Of a stretch of 64,000 nt of DNA, positions 1 through 10,562 are shown in pieces. Both the position numbers and the translations under genes were made by a program. A model generated the notes under the pieces. That model made no database searches. It saw only the letters and a program-made list of their open reading frames with translations, and was not told the DNA's origin. Origin of the DNA: Microdochium bolleyi (lineage: Eukaryota > Ascomycota > Sordariomycetes > Xylariales > Microdochiaceae); contig KQ964260.1 of the NCBI GenBank assembly GCA_001566295.1, forward strand, positions 372,001 to 436,000, read 5' to 3'. Position 1 is the stretch's first letter. Each line of letters opens with the position of its first letter.

Positions 1-89
1 AGGCTACTTCGGCGGGCCATCTACCGTCCTCGCCTGACCACCAAACTCCCAGAGAAAGTCTCAGGCGAGCTGATCGCAAGCAGAGCAAT

Positions 90-1010
90 ATGCATCTCCC
101 CCAGCTGGCCGTCTTGAGCCTCCTCTCGACAGCCTCGGCAGCTTCACTCCCGCTGCGCATCGTCTCCTTCAACATCCGCTGGGCCACCCCCGTCACCGAC
201 ATCGGCGAGAAGCCATGGTGGTCCCTCTTCTGCGGCATCTGGCCCTCGCAATGCCGTGAGCCGCACACGACGGCCTACATCGCCGACATCGTGGCGTCCG
301 CCCCTTCTACTGACGCCATCACGATCCTCGGCCTGCAGGAGGTCGTCGACAACCAGCTCATCGACATCAAGAACGTGCTCGGCGCCAGCAGGTGGAAGCA
401 CATTGGCGTCGCGCGCGACGACGGCAAGAAGAGCGGCGAATACAGCCCCATCATCTACAACGCGGACGCGCTGGACGTGCTGTACAGCGAGACCAAGTGG
501 CTCTCGCCCACGCCCGACAGTGTCTCGTTCGGCTGGGGCGCGGGGAGCAGGCGCGTCGTGACGATCGGGGTGTTCCAGCACAAGGTCTCGGGCAAGCGCT
601 TCATCCACGGCAACACGCACCTCGACAATGTCAGCCAGCAGGCGCGCATGGAGGGTATCAAGGTCGTCGCCGGCCGGCTCAGGGCCGTCCAGAGGCAGTG
701 GGGCCTGGACCTGGGCGTCACGCTCACGGGGGACTTCAACTCCTCTCCGGGGAGCGGGGACGCGTACGGCACGCTGCGGGATATGGGGTACCTGCAGGAC
801 CTCTGGGATGCTGCTCCGCACGTAGGGCCCAACGAGCTGACGTACACGGGCTGGACGAGGGAGGGGAAGAGCCGGATTGATTATGTCTGGTTCGGACCGG
901 TGCAGGGTGCACACTACTCAGCCATCAAGGTGGAGGTTCGGGACAATGTGCGGAGTGATATTCTGGTCAGTGATCACAGGCCGGTCGTGGGTGATTTGAC
1001 ACTGTTGTGA
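90..1010 (+). CDS. Secreted endonuclease/exonuclease/phosphatase (EEP)-fold protein
   Basis: Single-exon gene of 306 aa. Residues 1-18 form a signal peptide (short n-region, Leu/Ala-rich core, ASA-type cleavage site), so the protein should enter the secretory pathway. The rest is one EEP domain. Recognisable motifs in order are SFNIRW (strand 1, metal-site Asn), GLQEV (metal-binding Glu), NTHLDN, TGDFNSSP (catalytic Asp/Asn), RIDYVWF and the terminal SDHRPV, whose His is the general base. All the usual catalytic residues are present, so an active Mg-dependent phosphodiesterase or phosphatase is likely. The family covers secreted nucleases, inositol-phosphate phosphatases and sphingomyelinases, and the substrate cannot be told from sequence. 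The first ATG gives the signal peptide directly. Confidence 0.88.
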   Translation: MHLPQLAVLSLLSTASAASLPLRIVSFNIRWATPVTDIGEKPWWSLFCGIWPSQCREPHTTAYIADIVASAPSTDAITILGLQEVVDNQLIDIKNVLGASRWKHIGVARDDGKKSGEYSPIIYNADALDVLYSETKWLSPTPDSVSFGWGAGSRRVVTIGVFQHKVSGKRFIHGNTHLDNVSQQARMEGIKVVAGRLRAVQRQWGLDLGVTLTGDFNSSPGSGDAYGTLRDMGYLQDLWDAAPHVGPNELTYTGWTREGKSRIDYVWFGPVQGAHYSAIKVEVRDNVRSDILVSDHRPVVGDLTLL

Positions 1011-1864
1011 TCAATAGCAGATTCGCAGTCACACAAGCTATTCCTACAGTCATAAACTCCAACTCGTATTCCGTGTTGATGCATGAGCCTATGTTCACTG
1101 AGATGTGGTGACATGTCTGGTGCTCTTTGATCGCCCGATGGGTTAGAAATAGGCAGATGTGGTGAGTTCATCATGACAGACTTACGTGCTTACTGCTGCG
1201 AACATTAGATTGTAGGGCTGGCCAGCCAGTCAGTTGGTGACCGACATATTCCGTCTGGACATAATAGGGCACACCAGCAGCAGATGGTGATCTTCACCGG
1301 CGCGTCTATTTCGCTTTCGCTGCCTCGCTTAGGATAGTTGACCGCTTCGGCTATTGTGTGTTTCTGAACCAGGATTCCCCAAAGCCAGTGCGTCGGGCAC
1401 CAATCAAGTAGCAGCGTGAGACAGGTCACCGTCAGAGCCTCCCAGCTCGCCAGGTTGTGGGCAGGCCACTGTCTTGGCATGACGCAGCGACGATCAAAGG
1501 CCGGCGATCCGAGTCTATCACAGCGTGTTGGCTGGGCCAGTTCCGCAGCTTGATCAGACGTGACGAGGCTATATTTAGAGGTCCTGCACATCGCGCACCA
1601 GTTGCAGCGATGCTTGGCATATTATTTCGACGTCATCCAGAGCACAACTGGCAAATAAGCAGCCGAGACAGTGAGACGCATGGTCTCTCGTGCCACACCA
1701 CGCCCGACAGTATCACGCAAAAACCATGGCCAAGCATTTGTATTAAAGCTTGAGTGGGGACCGCGTTGTCGACAGCGGGCGAGCGGCTCCTCAATGTCCG
1801 TATCGTATGCTTGGTTTTCAAGACCACTTATCTGGCTCGACCTTGGACAGCGAGAAGTCGAGAA
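1011..1864. other. Gene-free stretch
   Basis: About 850 bases between the EEP gene and the next plus-strand gene. Short open frames occur on both strands, but none has domain motifs or convincing splice signals. It presumably holds the 3' end of the first gene and the promoter of the second. Confidence 0.5.
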
Positions 1865-2876
1865 ATGTGCTCAACCTCCAGGCATTACCGGCCCAGCAGC
1901 TGGGCCCTCCTCTCAGTCACTCTCCTCGGGCTCTCCGCACCCGTAGTCGCCAGCGCCTCACCGCGAGCCTCCAACGCCACCACCAACGACTATGTGTTAC
2001 CGAACCCGAACCCCGACGCGAATGGCTCGGTGCTCTTCTCGGGTTTCGACCTCTCCAGGCCCTACCCGGGCTCGGCCGACTCCTGGGCCATGAATCTCAA
2101 CTTCACCAGGAACGTCGCGAGCCCGTCGCACCCGGAGGGCAACGTGACGCGCATCACCGCCCAGATGGGCCCGCGGGCGCAGCGGGGTGGCTGGGCCAAC
2201 CCCTTCGAGGGCGGCACCGACGAGGCCATCGGCTCCTGGCGCGTGACGGTGCTGACGTTCGCGCTCGACGAGATGCGCCGGGTGCCTGACAAGAACAGCC
2301 TCGGGGATGGGGCCTGTCCGACGAGCGTGCTGAGCGAGCAATGCAAGGCTGACATCCGCGCTGGCATTGTCTCGGACCCGCGCGTCATGTCCGGAGAGGG
2401 AGGTCCTAGGGGCAATCTTTACGACAGTTGCGAGGGCTACAGGACCGTGGCTGGTCACGGTAGGTCCATAATGTTCAACTCGCGTTTTACCCTTTAGGCC
2501 TTTGCCGCCTCCTCGCAACTTCGCGCGAATGGGTAGCTGACAGCTGGGCCCTCGTAACAAAACAGGACTCGCAATGAACGAGAACTTCACCCGAACCGCC
2601 ACATCGTTGTGGGAGGTGTCCATGGCCAAGATGGACGCGTATAATCTCTACGGCGTCCGCACGTTCCCTTTCGTCATCGTTTGGGGTCATAGCAACACAA
2701 CGGCTAAGGGCACGCGGCTACCCGACGACCACGTCGACTTTGTGTGTCTAAAGGTAGAGAACAATAGGCCGCCCGCGGCGATGCCGACAGGCGGCAGCAA
2801 GAGACTGGTGGCGAAGATCGGAGCGGGCTGGTGTTTTGCAGGACTGGCGGTGGTGATGGGCATGTACGCGTTTTGA
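1865..2876 (+). CDS. Secreted, probably GPI-anchored protein, paralogue A
   Basis: Two exons, 1865-2459 and 2566-2876, joined across a phase-1 GTAGGT...ACAG intron; 301 aa. I do not recognise the family by name. It has an N-terminal signal peptide (ends near ASAS), several N-glycosylation sequons, four cysteines shared with the paralogue at 5982-7104 (in ACPTS, EQCK, DSCEGY and FVCLK), and a hydrophobic C-terminal tail after a small-residue stretch, typical of a GPI-attachment signal. Motifs shared with the paralogue include NPNPD near the mature N-terminus, an aromatic YPG, a W/F-P-x3-VWGH-x-N-x-T block and PAAMPTG. The start was set at 1865 because this ATG gives a clean signal peptide; an in-frame ATG lies further upstream. 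Likely a cell-surface protein of unknown function. Confidence 0.72.
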
Positions 2877-4088
2877 GTGTGACCTTCTCCATTCGATCAT
2901 GAACACGATTGTGGTGGCAGCAGTCGATATTTCGCAAGAGAAGATCACTGGAGTTTTGGCCATGGCGACATCGTCTAGGTATCAGCGGTCATATTACGTG
3001 CATATCCACACGAGAACTACGGCCTGGCCCCGTGGCTTGCAAGATCTCGGCTGTGTTGCTGTTCCCCTGTGTGCAGCAGAGGTGTCGGAAGTTCCCGCCC
3101 GAGTCGACCCCTGAACTAATGTCTGGGTTTACCTACCTCGCTACCGGAAGGGCGGGTTATACGCTCCTCGGAAAGAAAGTTATTCCACGTTTACACTTTG
3201 CTTGATCCATTTATTTATTTTGACTTTGATCTTGATCCAGAGTAGGAGTGCCCCTCAGTTACACGCTCGGTCTTCGAGCGATTACGAGCTTAGCGCCGCG
3301 TCTCACTTCCTCGGATGCTATCAATTTCGGGTCGAGTCATGGGCAAATCCGCACTTCGAAGTTTCCTAGCCTTTTCAAAAACAGACTATCGGACCTTCTA
3401 CTCCGCAGAAGGCTCGTCTCGATCAGGCGACCTAGACGAGCTCGGCTCGAAGCAGCCGCCTGGAGATTAGAATGTGTCTTGCGGCTCCCTTCGGCCAACC
3501 CGGGCTACTTCGGCATCAACGGAACAATCATAGACGGGCAATTATTCATCCTGTCGCAGACCAAGATACCGCAGCTTTACGTCCCAGCTATCAAGCTCGA
3601 CCAGGGGAAGGATCAGGGACGGTACGTCCTGGGGCTGCAGCCGCAGGGAACGAAAGAGGCCGTCAACGCCCTGAAGGGGTGCACAGCAAACCAAGCAAGC
3701 GGGTTAATCGCGTGTAAGACGACTGATGGCAAGGCTGCGACGTGGCAGGAGCTGGAATGGCCTACGAAGACGACGATAGATAGTCGGGGACGGTTGCTGC
3801 TGGGTTGGTTGCGCCAGGAGGGCAAAAGCCGGCCATAGAGCTTCTTGGGGCTGACTTCAGGAACGTGCAGTTTGGCTGTTCATAACTCGATGAAGCCATT
3901 CTTAGAGCCCAATATAAATCAATACCATCTACTCGACCGAGACTGGCGTCATAGAGCTGAACTGGTTCACATCAAACCTGTGGAGTTGCCCAACCTCCGT
4001 CTGTGATGGTGGTTTATCGTCACAGGACCTCTTCGCCGCACGTCCATTTTCACAACGCCTTAAATGGTTGCTATCAGCGTGTATTATA
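2877..4088. other. Intergenic stretch with one gene remnant
   Basis: Lies between paralogue A and the convergent dehydrogenase gene. Apart from the remnant described at 3339-3838 I see no gene in it. The last 250 bases are the 3' side of the dehydrogenase gene on the minus strand. Confidence 0.4.
3339..3838 (+). pseudogene. Possible broken gene, unknown product
   Basis: An ATG at 3339 opens a 43-codon frame that stops near 3470. A second frame then reads as ordinary protein (a NPGYFGING stretch, then about 110 residues with two Cys) down to a stop at 3836-3838. The second part has no ATG near its beginning, and I see no good donor/acceptor pair that would join the two frames. It may be a frameshifted or truncated gene, or the last exon of a gene whose first exons I cannot place. 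No family recognised. Confidence 0.28.
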
Positions 4089-5276
4089 TCAAGGCTCTCC
4101 TGGCCCAGCAATGACGTTCTTGAGTCCCTCGCCCCGTCCCGTGCTCTCCCAAGCCTCCCACGCTTTCTCAAAGACATATTGCCCGGTTACCAACCCCGCC
4201 AGGCTGATCCTGCCACGTGCAATCAGGTCCATCGCGATCTCAAAGTCACCTGGGCCATATCTGAAGCACCCCTTGATGGTGATTTCACGCTCACAGATCT
4301 CGGCGATGGGGAACTGGTCGATCTTGCGCTTGCCCATGCCGACCTGCACATACGTCCCGCCCGGGCGAAGCGTGAATATGGCCGTCTGCACGCAAAATTC
4401 GGCTCCAGTGGCATCCATGATGACATCCGCTCCACCGGCGTCTCCGCAGCCATCTCCAGACAAGCCGCACTCTTCCTTGAGTTTGGCTGCAGTGTCCTCC
4501 GGTGTCATCGTCCCTGGACCACTCGAAGGCGGAGTCCATGTTCGGGAGCTTTCCTCCCCAACAAGTCTCTGCGCCGTCTGCAGTCTCGAGGCAAGCACAT
4601 CCACCGAGACCACCTGCGCGGCGCCAAACTCCTTCGCCACGGCGGCGCAGAACAGCCCCACGGTCCCAGCACCGAACACGACGACCTTCTTTCCAGGCTC
4701 CCTGATCCCAGACTGCCGCACCGCATGCACAGCCACGGCGAGGGGCTCAACCAGCACCCCTTCCTGGAGCTCCACTGAGGGTGGCAGCTTGTAGCAGAAG
4801 TCTGCTGCCGTCTTGAAGAACTGCGCCAGCGTCCCGTCTGTGGCAGAGCCCGGATCGGCAGCAAACTGCATGCCACTGCAGAGGTTGTACTGCCCGGCCC
4901 TGCACGAGTGGCAGGCCCGACAGGGCACGCCGGGCTCGATAGCCACGCGGTCGCCCGGATGGAGGGAGGTGACGGCCCGGCCTACCTCGTGGATCGTGCC
5001 GGATGCCTCGTGGCCCATGACGAGCGGTTTCTCGTGAGACACGAACGAGCGGATGCCGCCTGCGCGCCAGAAGTGGACCTTGGAGGGACGGACACTGTCA
5101 GTGTTTTGAGTTGCGTCAAGGCAAGTGCCCCGGGCGAACATGCTCACATCACTGCCGCACACGCCGGTGTACGCAATCTTGACAATCACGTCATTGTCGC
5201 CCGTGATTGTGGGCACGGGGCGGTCTTCGATGGTAGCCTGGCCCGGCCCTCTGAGCACGACCGAAGGGTTCTGCAT
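4089..5276 (-). CDS. Zinc-dependent polyol/alcohol dehydrogenase (MDR family)
   Basis: Medium-chain dehydrogenase of the sorbitol/xylitol/L-arabinitol type, oxidising a polyol with NAD(P)+. The uninterrupted frame is 395 codons. Visible are the catalytic-zinc region GVCGSDV and GHE, the four-Cys structural-zinc loop (PCRACHSC...C) and the Rossmann motif GAGTVGL. Between GSDV and HFWRAGG, which are adjacent in this family, lie 23 extra codons at 5147-5079. They begin GTGAGC, end AAG-GTC, contain a CTGAC branch-point-like site and no stop, so I read them as a 69-nt in-frame intron; the mature protein would be 372 aa. A second Gly/Asp-rich insert (GDGCGDAGG) before the nucleotide-binding C-terminal half is unremarkable. 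The gene is transcribed divergently from paralogue B. Confidence 0.85.
   Translation of the reverse strand: MQNPSVVLRGPGQATIEDRPVPTITGDNDVIVKIAYTGVCGSDVSMFARGTCLDATQNTDSVRPSKVHFWRAGGIRSFVSHEKPLVMGHEASGTIHEVGRAVTSLHPGDRVAIEPGVPCRACHSCRAGQYNLCSGMQFAADPGSATDGTLAQFFKTAADFCYKLPPSVELQEGVLVEPLAVAVHAVRQSGIREPGKKVVVFGAGTVGLFCAAVAKEFGAAQVVSVDVLASRLQTAQRLVGEESSRTWTPPSSGPGTMTPEDTAAKLKEECGLSGDGCGDAGGADVIMDATGAEFCVQTAIFTLRPGGTYVQVGMGKRKIDQFPIAEICEREITIKGCFRYGPGDFEIAMDLIARGRISLAGLVTGQYVFEKAWEAWESTGRGEGLKNVIAGPGEP
5079..5147 (-). other. Stop-free 3n intron within the dehydrogenase gene
   Basis: 69 bases on the minus strand with donor GTGAGC, an internal CTGAC near the 3' end, and the intron end placed at CCAAG. 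Removing them restores the conserved spacing GSD-V-H-F-W of sorbitol-dehydrogenase-like enzymes. The reading frame stays open when the intron is retained, so gene finders will tend to call one exon. Confidence 0.7.
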
Positions 5277-5981
5277 GCTGTGCTCTAAATATAGTCCAAG
5301 AGACGAACTGCTGGTTTTTCGGGCAGCATGAGCAACTACATGACCCAGAGATGGTAGAAATCCGTTGCAGAATATCTGAGATGCTTGCAGTCAACTGCCC
5401 AACCCCGCATCGGACTGTTGTCGCCCGCAATACGATCGACTGAACGCCACCTCCACATCTGCAAGCGCATGGAGGCAGGAGCCCTCCCCTCCCCTCTCTT
5501 GGCGTCGGCCCAATCTGCCCCGTCTCTGGAGCGGAACCCAATGGTACTCTGAAAGCGAAAGTCTGCAAGTCCGATGTCTCCGTCCTTGATGCTGCTCTAC
5601 CTCTTACTCCTAGGTTCAGCATCTCTATTGTCCCGTGCTCTTCAGCCTTACCCGCAGCCCGAGTCTGCACTGGCGATCTTTGTGGCGTAGTCAGCCGTCA
5701 AGCCGGCTTGGCGCGGCAGCACTACGTCATGGCACGAGACGACCACATTCATTTGACGAATGACTGCACAGGCTACGGGCTGTGACCACATATCAAGCAA
5801 TGGTACGGTGGCAGGATCCAAGGGTCGCCTTGTTGACCATCGGGGTACCTCGTTTTCACAACTTTCTGCGTGTCACAAGCCGAGTTTGTCGTAGTAACCT
5901 AGGCATACAAAGGCACGTGGTTGCCCTCTCAGTTCTCAGCGCGCTTCACAGTTCTACCTCGGAAAAATACCCCTACCCAAT
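5277..5981. promoter_or_regulatory. Divergent promoter region (dehydrogenase / surface-protein paralogue B)
   Basis: 705 bases between two start codons pointing away from each other. No gene is seen in it, and I found no clear repeated motif. Confidence 0.45.
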
Positions 5982-7104
5982 ATGCTGCATGCTCCTGCTG
6001 CCTCTCGGAGATCTCTGCGAAGTATGATAGTCGCCTTGGCCATACTCGGGATCTCATCTTCCACGGCAGCCTCGCTGTCGCCAGTGCAGCTCGTCGCTCG
6101 AAACAACACCGACCTCGGCGATTTCCTCTCCAACCCCAACCCCGATGTATCCGGGAGAGTCAACATGCCCGGGTTCCGCCTGGACACAACGTATCCCGGC
6201 GCCGGCGGCACGAAACCCTGGTCCCTCGAGCTCAATATCACCCGCTGGGCCGAAAGCTCCATGTTCCCCGGAAACAACGCCACGCGCATCTCTGCACAGA
6301 TCATCCCGCCCTCCCCCGGCGAGCCAGGCGCCGTCCTGACGTCCAACGGCTCGTTCGCTGCGAGCGAGGACGTCCGCAAGAGTTGGAGTGTGAGCATCTT
6401 CGGTTTTGGGGCTGTCGGTGCTCACGGTTTCAACCTGGACTTTCTGCAGACCGTGCCCGAGGGTAATGATGAGGAGAAGGGGACGTGTCCGGAGAGTGTG
6501 TTCAGCGACCGGTGCAAAGACGAGCTACGCTTGAACATCGCGATGAACCGCCAGGTTACTGCCGGGACAGGGCCCCCATCGGGTGTGGAGATTCCCGAGA
6601 GCTGTAAGGGCTACAAACACACGTATATTAAACGTGAGTGGCAGCTGATTCAGGCATACCTTTCTTTGATTGTTCCACTAGATTCTTTTGCCCCTTCTCT
6701 CAGTACCTGCGGTACTTACCTCGGGCCCGCGTCACGTAAACACTATACACCAACTTTGAAACTCTGTTCTAACATGCACCATAATAGGCATCAATTTGAC
6801 GGACCACTTCTCCAGTAGCTCGACGATGTACTGGGAGTCACCCAGCGACATGGACGTGCCGGGTGAAGCGTACGATATCCTCGGAGCGAAGACATGGCCC
6901 ATCATCGTGGTCTGGGGTCATGGCAACCAGACGAAGGAGCGGCTCAGGGACCATCAGGTCACATTCGCGTGTGTCAAGGCTGACAGGCACCATGGGCCGG
7001 CGGAAATGCCCACTGGCGCAGGCCCGAGAGTGGTCAGCTCTGGCAATAGGGGACTGTATGTTGTGGCATGTGTTCTCGTGGTGGTCGCGCAAGTTCTGCT
7101 CTGA
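5982..7104 (+). CDS. Secreted, probably GPI-anchored protein, paralogue B
   Basis: Two exons, 5982-6633 and 6788-7104, with a phase-1 intron (GTGAGT...ATAG); 322 aa. It aligns end to end with the product of 1865-2876: signal peptide, NPNPD followed by a PGF and YPG stretch, four matching Cys (GTCPES, DRCK, ESCKGY, FACVK), the WP-x3-VWGHGNQT block, PAEMPTG, and a C-terminal hydrophobic run ending VVVAQVLL. The intron sits at the same place and phase, just after the C-x-GY motif, which supports gene duplication. The second exon has no ATG of its own. Function unknown; a cell-wall or plasma-membrane-anchored protein is the likely location. A second in-frame ATG at 6024 could shorten the signal region. 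Confidence 0.73.
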
Positions 7105-7275
7105 CTGCCCTGCACAAGTTAATGTGTAGTCAAGTGTACAATGCTAGTTTTTCTCCATTGATGTGTTTCCAAAGGGACGATCCACGGTTCTAGGCTTGCG
7201 ACATGTTTCACCTCATTAATTACCCTTCACCACATGATAGCATCTGTGCTATCCTACTCGCTATCCTGCTCGTTA

Positions 7276-9754
7276 TTATGACATGAGCCCATACATCTGC
7301 CTCTCTACACCCTTATACACAGCAGAATGGCCCAGCCGGATAAGCTCTGCGCACAGCTCCTCGACCATACGATAGAAAGTCTCGTCGCGCTCGTGGTGTT
7401 GCCGGCGGCGCGTGCCGAGGTCGCGCACGATCTTCGGCACGGACCCGATCAGCTCGAGATCTTCTTGCACCGTGGGGTTGACCGGATCGAGCAGGACGTG
7501 GCAGAATATTGCGAGGACCGCAGAGATCGGGTAGAAGACAACGACCCTGGACGATGAGGCGGTGTCAGTTGGGGATGGCCAGTAAGAAGAGGTAGCTGTG
7601 TGGGGGACTGGAGATGAAAGTGAGAGCAAAACAGAGAGATTCCTACCAGAACGAATACGACGACGTCGATGCCCACCAGTCCCGCAGGCAGCAGATGGTC
7701 ATGCGGCTCGCCTGGACCGAGATGGCGAGGCTGGAACTGATACCAGTGCCCAGAGCTGCCAGCTCCGCGCTGCTGCTGCTGCTGCTGCTGCTACCCATTT
7801 CCCGACTCTGCCGCTCCTGCGGCGAGCTCATCGCGCGGCACCGTCCGCTGGCCCGGTGGACCACACTGAGCAGGTGGTAGTACGCGAGCTTGGACATCAC
7901 CGCGTGCGGCGATTGCGGCGCCACGGTGGCCATGACTGTCTCGGGGACTGCCTTCCTCGGCTCCGGCCCCTGCCCATCGTTCTCCCCTCGTTCTCCCGTA
8001 TCTTCAGGCGATGCCGCCGCCGACGACTCCGCTGACGTCGAAGCCGAGGTCGGCAGCGAGTCCGCCGGGCTCAGCGTGGGCCGCCACTCCGCGGGCATGC
8101 TTAGCCGCCAGTTTTCGAGCTCGTCGTCGAGCAGCCGGATGTCGTATAGCGTCTCCACGCTCGACTTGTGCAAGGCGAGCTCCGAGTACAGGACGCGGCA
8201 GATGCGAGACTTCATAAGCGACATGGCGAGCGAGGGCGGCATGAAGCGCGCGTCCGGACTGCGGTATTGCTGCGAGTCGCCGGCGCCATCTGTGGGGGGC
8301 GGGGACGTGAAGCCCGGGATCTGCGGTGGTGTCAGGTCGCAGAACTCGTCAGAGAAGGCCGGGCTCAGGCCGGAGCGCAGGGACATTTCCTTGTCCATCG
8401 AATATGCAAGCCAAAAGAGCTGTCGGAGATGTCGGCGGGCGTCATGCTGTTGCTGCTTGTCTCCGCAGTCATGCTGCTCGGCTGTCAAGGGGACGGTCGG
8501 ACGGGTGGTGTGGGCATTGAGCACGAGCAGAGAGCGGCAGGCTAGCGAGAGGATCATGGCGCCCTGGTACTCGTGCCCGGACATGACGTGGAAGATGGCC
8601 TGGCTCAGATGTCAGTACCATTCAAGGTCGAGCATTACACGGACACTGGGTTTGTGCTGGAATCGAGCGTTGAAGGGAGAGAGTAAACACTCACAAGGGT
8701 CAGCAGTGTGCTGCACTGATCGACGCCAGGTTCCTGCAGCAAGAACGGTAGATAGTCGGATGCCCTGAGCCCGAGGGTCTCGGTGTCCACGTCTTCCGTG
8801 CCCGGGACAACAGGCATGTCGACGGCACCAGTCATGAGGATGCTCATGGCGGAGAACGCCAGCACAGCGGCGCGAGCAAGCTCAGTGCCTGGTCGGGGCG
8901 TGTCTGGGTCATCCTGGTATGTCTGCTCCACCAGTTTGTGGAAGCGAAGTGGTTCGATGACGGGGAAGACCATGTAGACGGCGGCAGTGCAGTATGTGTT
9001 GTACAGGGCCTCGACCATGTCGCGGGCCGGGAATGCTGAAGAGGGTCTCGGAGCGATGCGGCTCGCGGGCGAGACATTCTTGGCGCCACTCCACTCGGCC
9101 TCGTACGCCCTCAGCTTGTCAAAGGAGGGGATCTCACCCGTGGCAGCGTGCACCCAATTCTGCCCGACAGGCGAGAAGACGGGCAGGCAGCTGGTAGAAC
9201 TGATGGCGCCGATATGATGGCCTGCGAGATGGAAACGGCCCAAGTTGAAGATCTGGGCACTGTTCCGAAAGGACCAGGCACTGGCTGTGGAAGTCCGAGG
9301 GGTTCGTGTATCGGCTGAAGCCGCAGGGCTGAGACTCTGGCCACCATCTGGGCTGGTGCTGGTGCTGCCACGAATGTCTCCAAGCTTGTTCTGGGCCTCG
9401 TTCAGGGCAACCTCGAGCCTCTCGATTCGCTTCTTGAAGCTCGAGGTCGTGGCGTATGCGGCTGCAGAGGCCATGCGCTTCCTCAGGGGTCGTTCAAAGG
9501 TGCAGCGCAGTCCGTGGTGCCGGCACCAGTCGCACTCGCCTTCGTCGCCATCGCAGAGAATCTGGCGGGTTGGGTAGGAATTAGCGAGCCCTTTCACTCA
9601 CCTAGGCCAAAGCTTTGTCCCACCAGCTGCCCCGGGATCAGATGTGCCGCTCAGTCGGCCCTCGACGGTCTCACAATTGCGGTCAACGACTCGGAACCCG
9701 GTCACCTACTTTCTTGCGCGAGCAGCTGTCACAAGCACGCCGCTGAGCCGGCAT
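7276..9754 (-). CDS. Zn2Cys6 transcription factor with fungal-specific regulatory domain
   Basis: Four exons on the minus strand: 9754-9710, 9561-8695, 8599-7647 and 7546-7276; 711 aa. The tiny first exon (15 codons) supplies the first two cysteines and the second exon the rest. Together they give C8-x2-C11-x6-C18-x6-C25-x2-C28-x6-C35, a complete binuclear zinc cluster. A coiled-coil linker follows (KKRIERLEVALNEAQ), then a Ser/Pro-rich stretch and the fungal-specific transcription-factor domain in exons 2-3, including a poly-Ser run encoded by CTG/CAG-type repeats (near 7770-7795). The last exon holds the conserved FYPISAVLAIFCHVLLDP block. All introns have GT-AG ends and CTGAC-type branch sites. 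It faces the dehydrogenase gene at 10563 across a divergent promoter and may regulate it. Confidence 0.86.
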
Positions 9755-10562
9755 GGCGCCTAGTGTGTCTCGAAAAATGGCTCGTATAACCTCCAAAAAG
9801 GGCTATTTTCGACATGGACTATCGTCGCCATTGGGTCAGGATGAGGTGGCGGGCGCCACGTCGTTTATCTGAGCGGCGCGCCGAGATCCCGCTGACTAAG
9901 CGGGCATACAGGGAAGACTTCTCCGGGCCACCATGTGTCTGCCTGGGGAGATCTGACTTGATGTTCAGGGGTCTGATTCGCCCACTGACATGCCAAGGCA
10001 GCGAGGTGCGCACCAGCTGATTAACGTGAGACATCTGAGCCCTTGGTCTACGACGTGATGCACGGGTAGTTCCTGTGCTTAACTCCGGCTCGTCCCTCTA
10101 CAGCAACAGACGTCCCTTAACGCCTTAGCTCCGAATGGGAAGTAGTCTCTGCATATGCTCAGTAAGCGGGAAACTTTGCTCTCATATCAGGAGGGCTGAA
10201 GAGTACAGCCCCGGCATGCGGTGAAGTCCAACAGGCCAGCCTTCGGGATGATCCGAGCAGCTGTTAATGGACAGATACACACATGTAAGCGCCGAAAATT
10301 AACTTTGTTCTACTGTCAGCAGTCACTCGTACATCCATCTGCCATTAGGGCTATGCTCAATGCCCATGACCAACTTATAAAGCTTGAGGGTCGCCTGACA
10401 ACTTGAGTGCTTAGCGATGTCACCAAGATCTCAGTCAAATACCGAACATATTGTGCAATCAATTGACCTATTCCAGCTGCAGTATTCGAACCCAGCTCTT
10501 AGAAACATAAAACCCCCGAACATCGGAAACATCGGGAACATCCTGACACAAAGGCAGCAACA
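9755..10562. promoter_or_regulatory. Divergent promoter region (Zn2Cys6 factor / SDR)
   Basis: 808 bases between the start codons of the minus-strand regulator and the plus-strand short-chain dehydrogenase. No coding signal and no obvious clustered motif are seen. Confidence 0.45.

Noticed and set aside
144..914. 256-codon minus-strand frame opposite the EEP-fold gene
   Set aside because: Arg/Val/Asp-rich shadow. The plus-strand product has the full catalytic motif set.
1205..1827. Overlapping short frames between the first two genes
   Set aside because: No domain, signal peptide or splice support; their mutual overlap on both strands suggests chance.
7327..8768. Plus-strand frames over the Zn2Cys6 gene (including one of 292 codons)
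   Set aside because: The minus strand gives a complete zinc cluster and regulatory domain through four well-supported exons.
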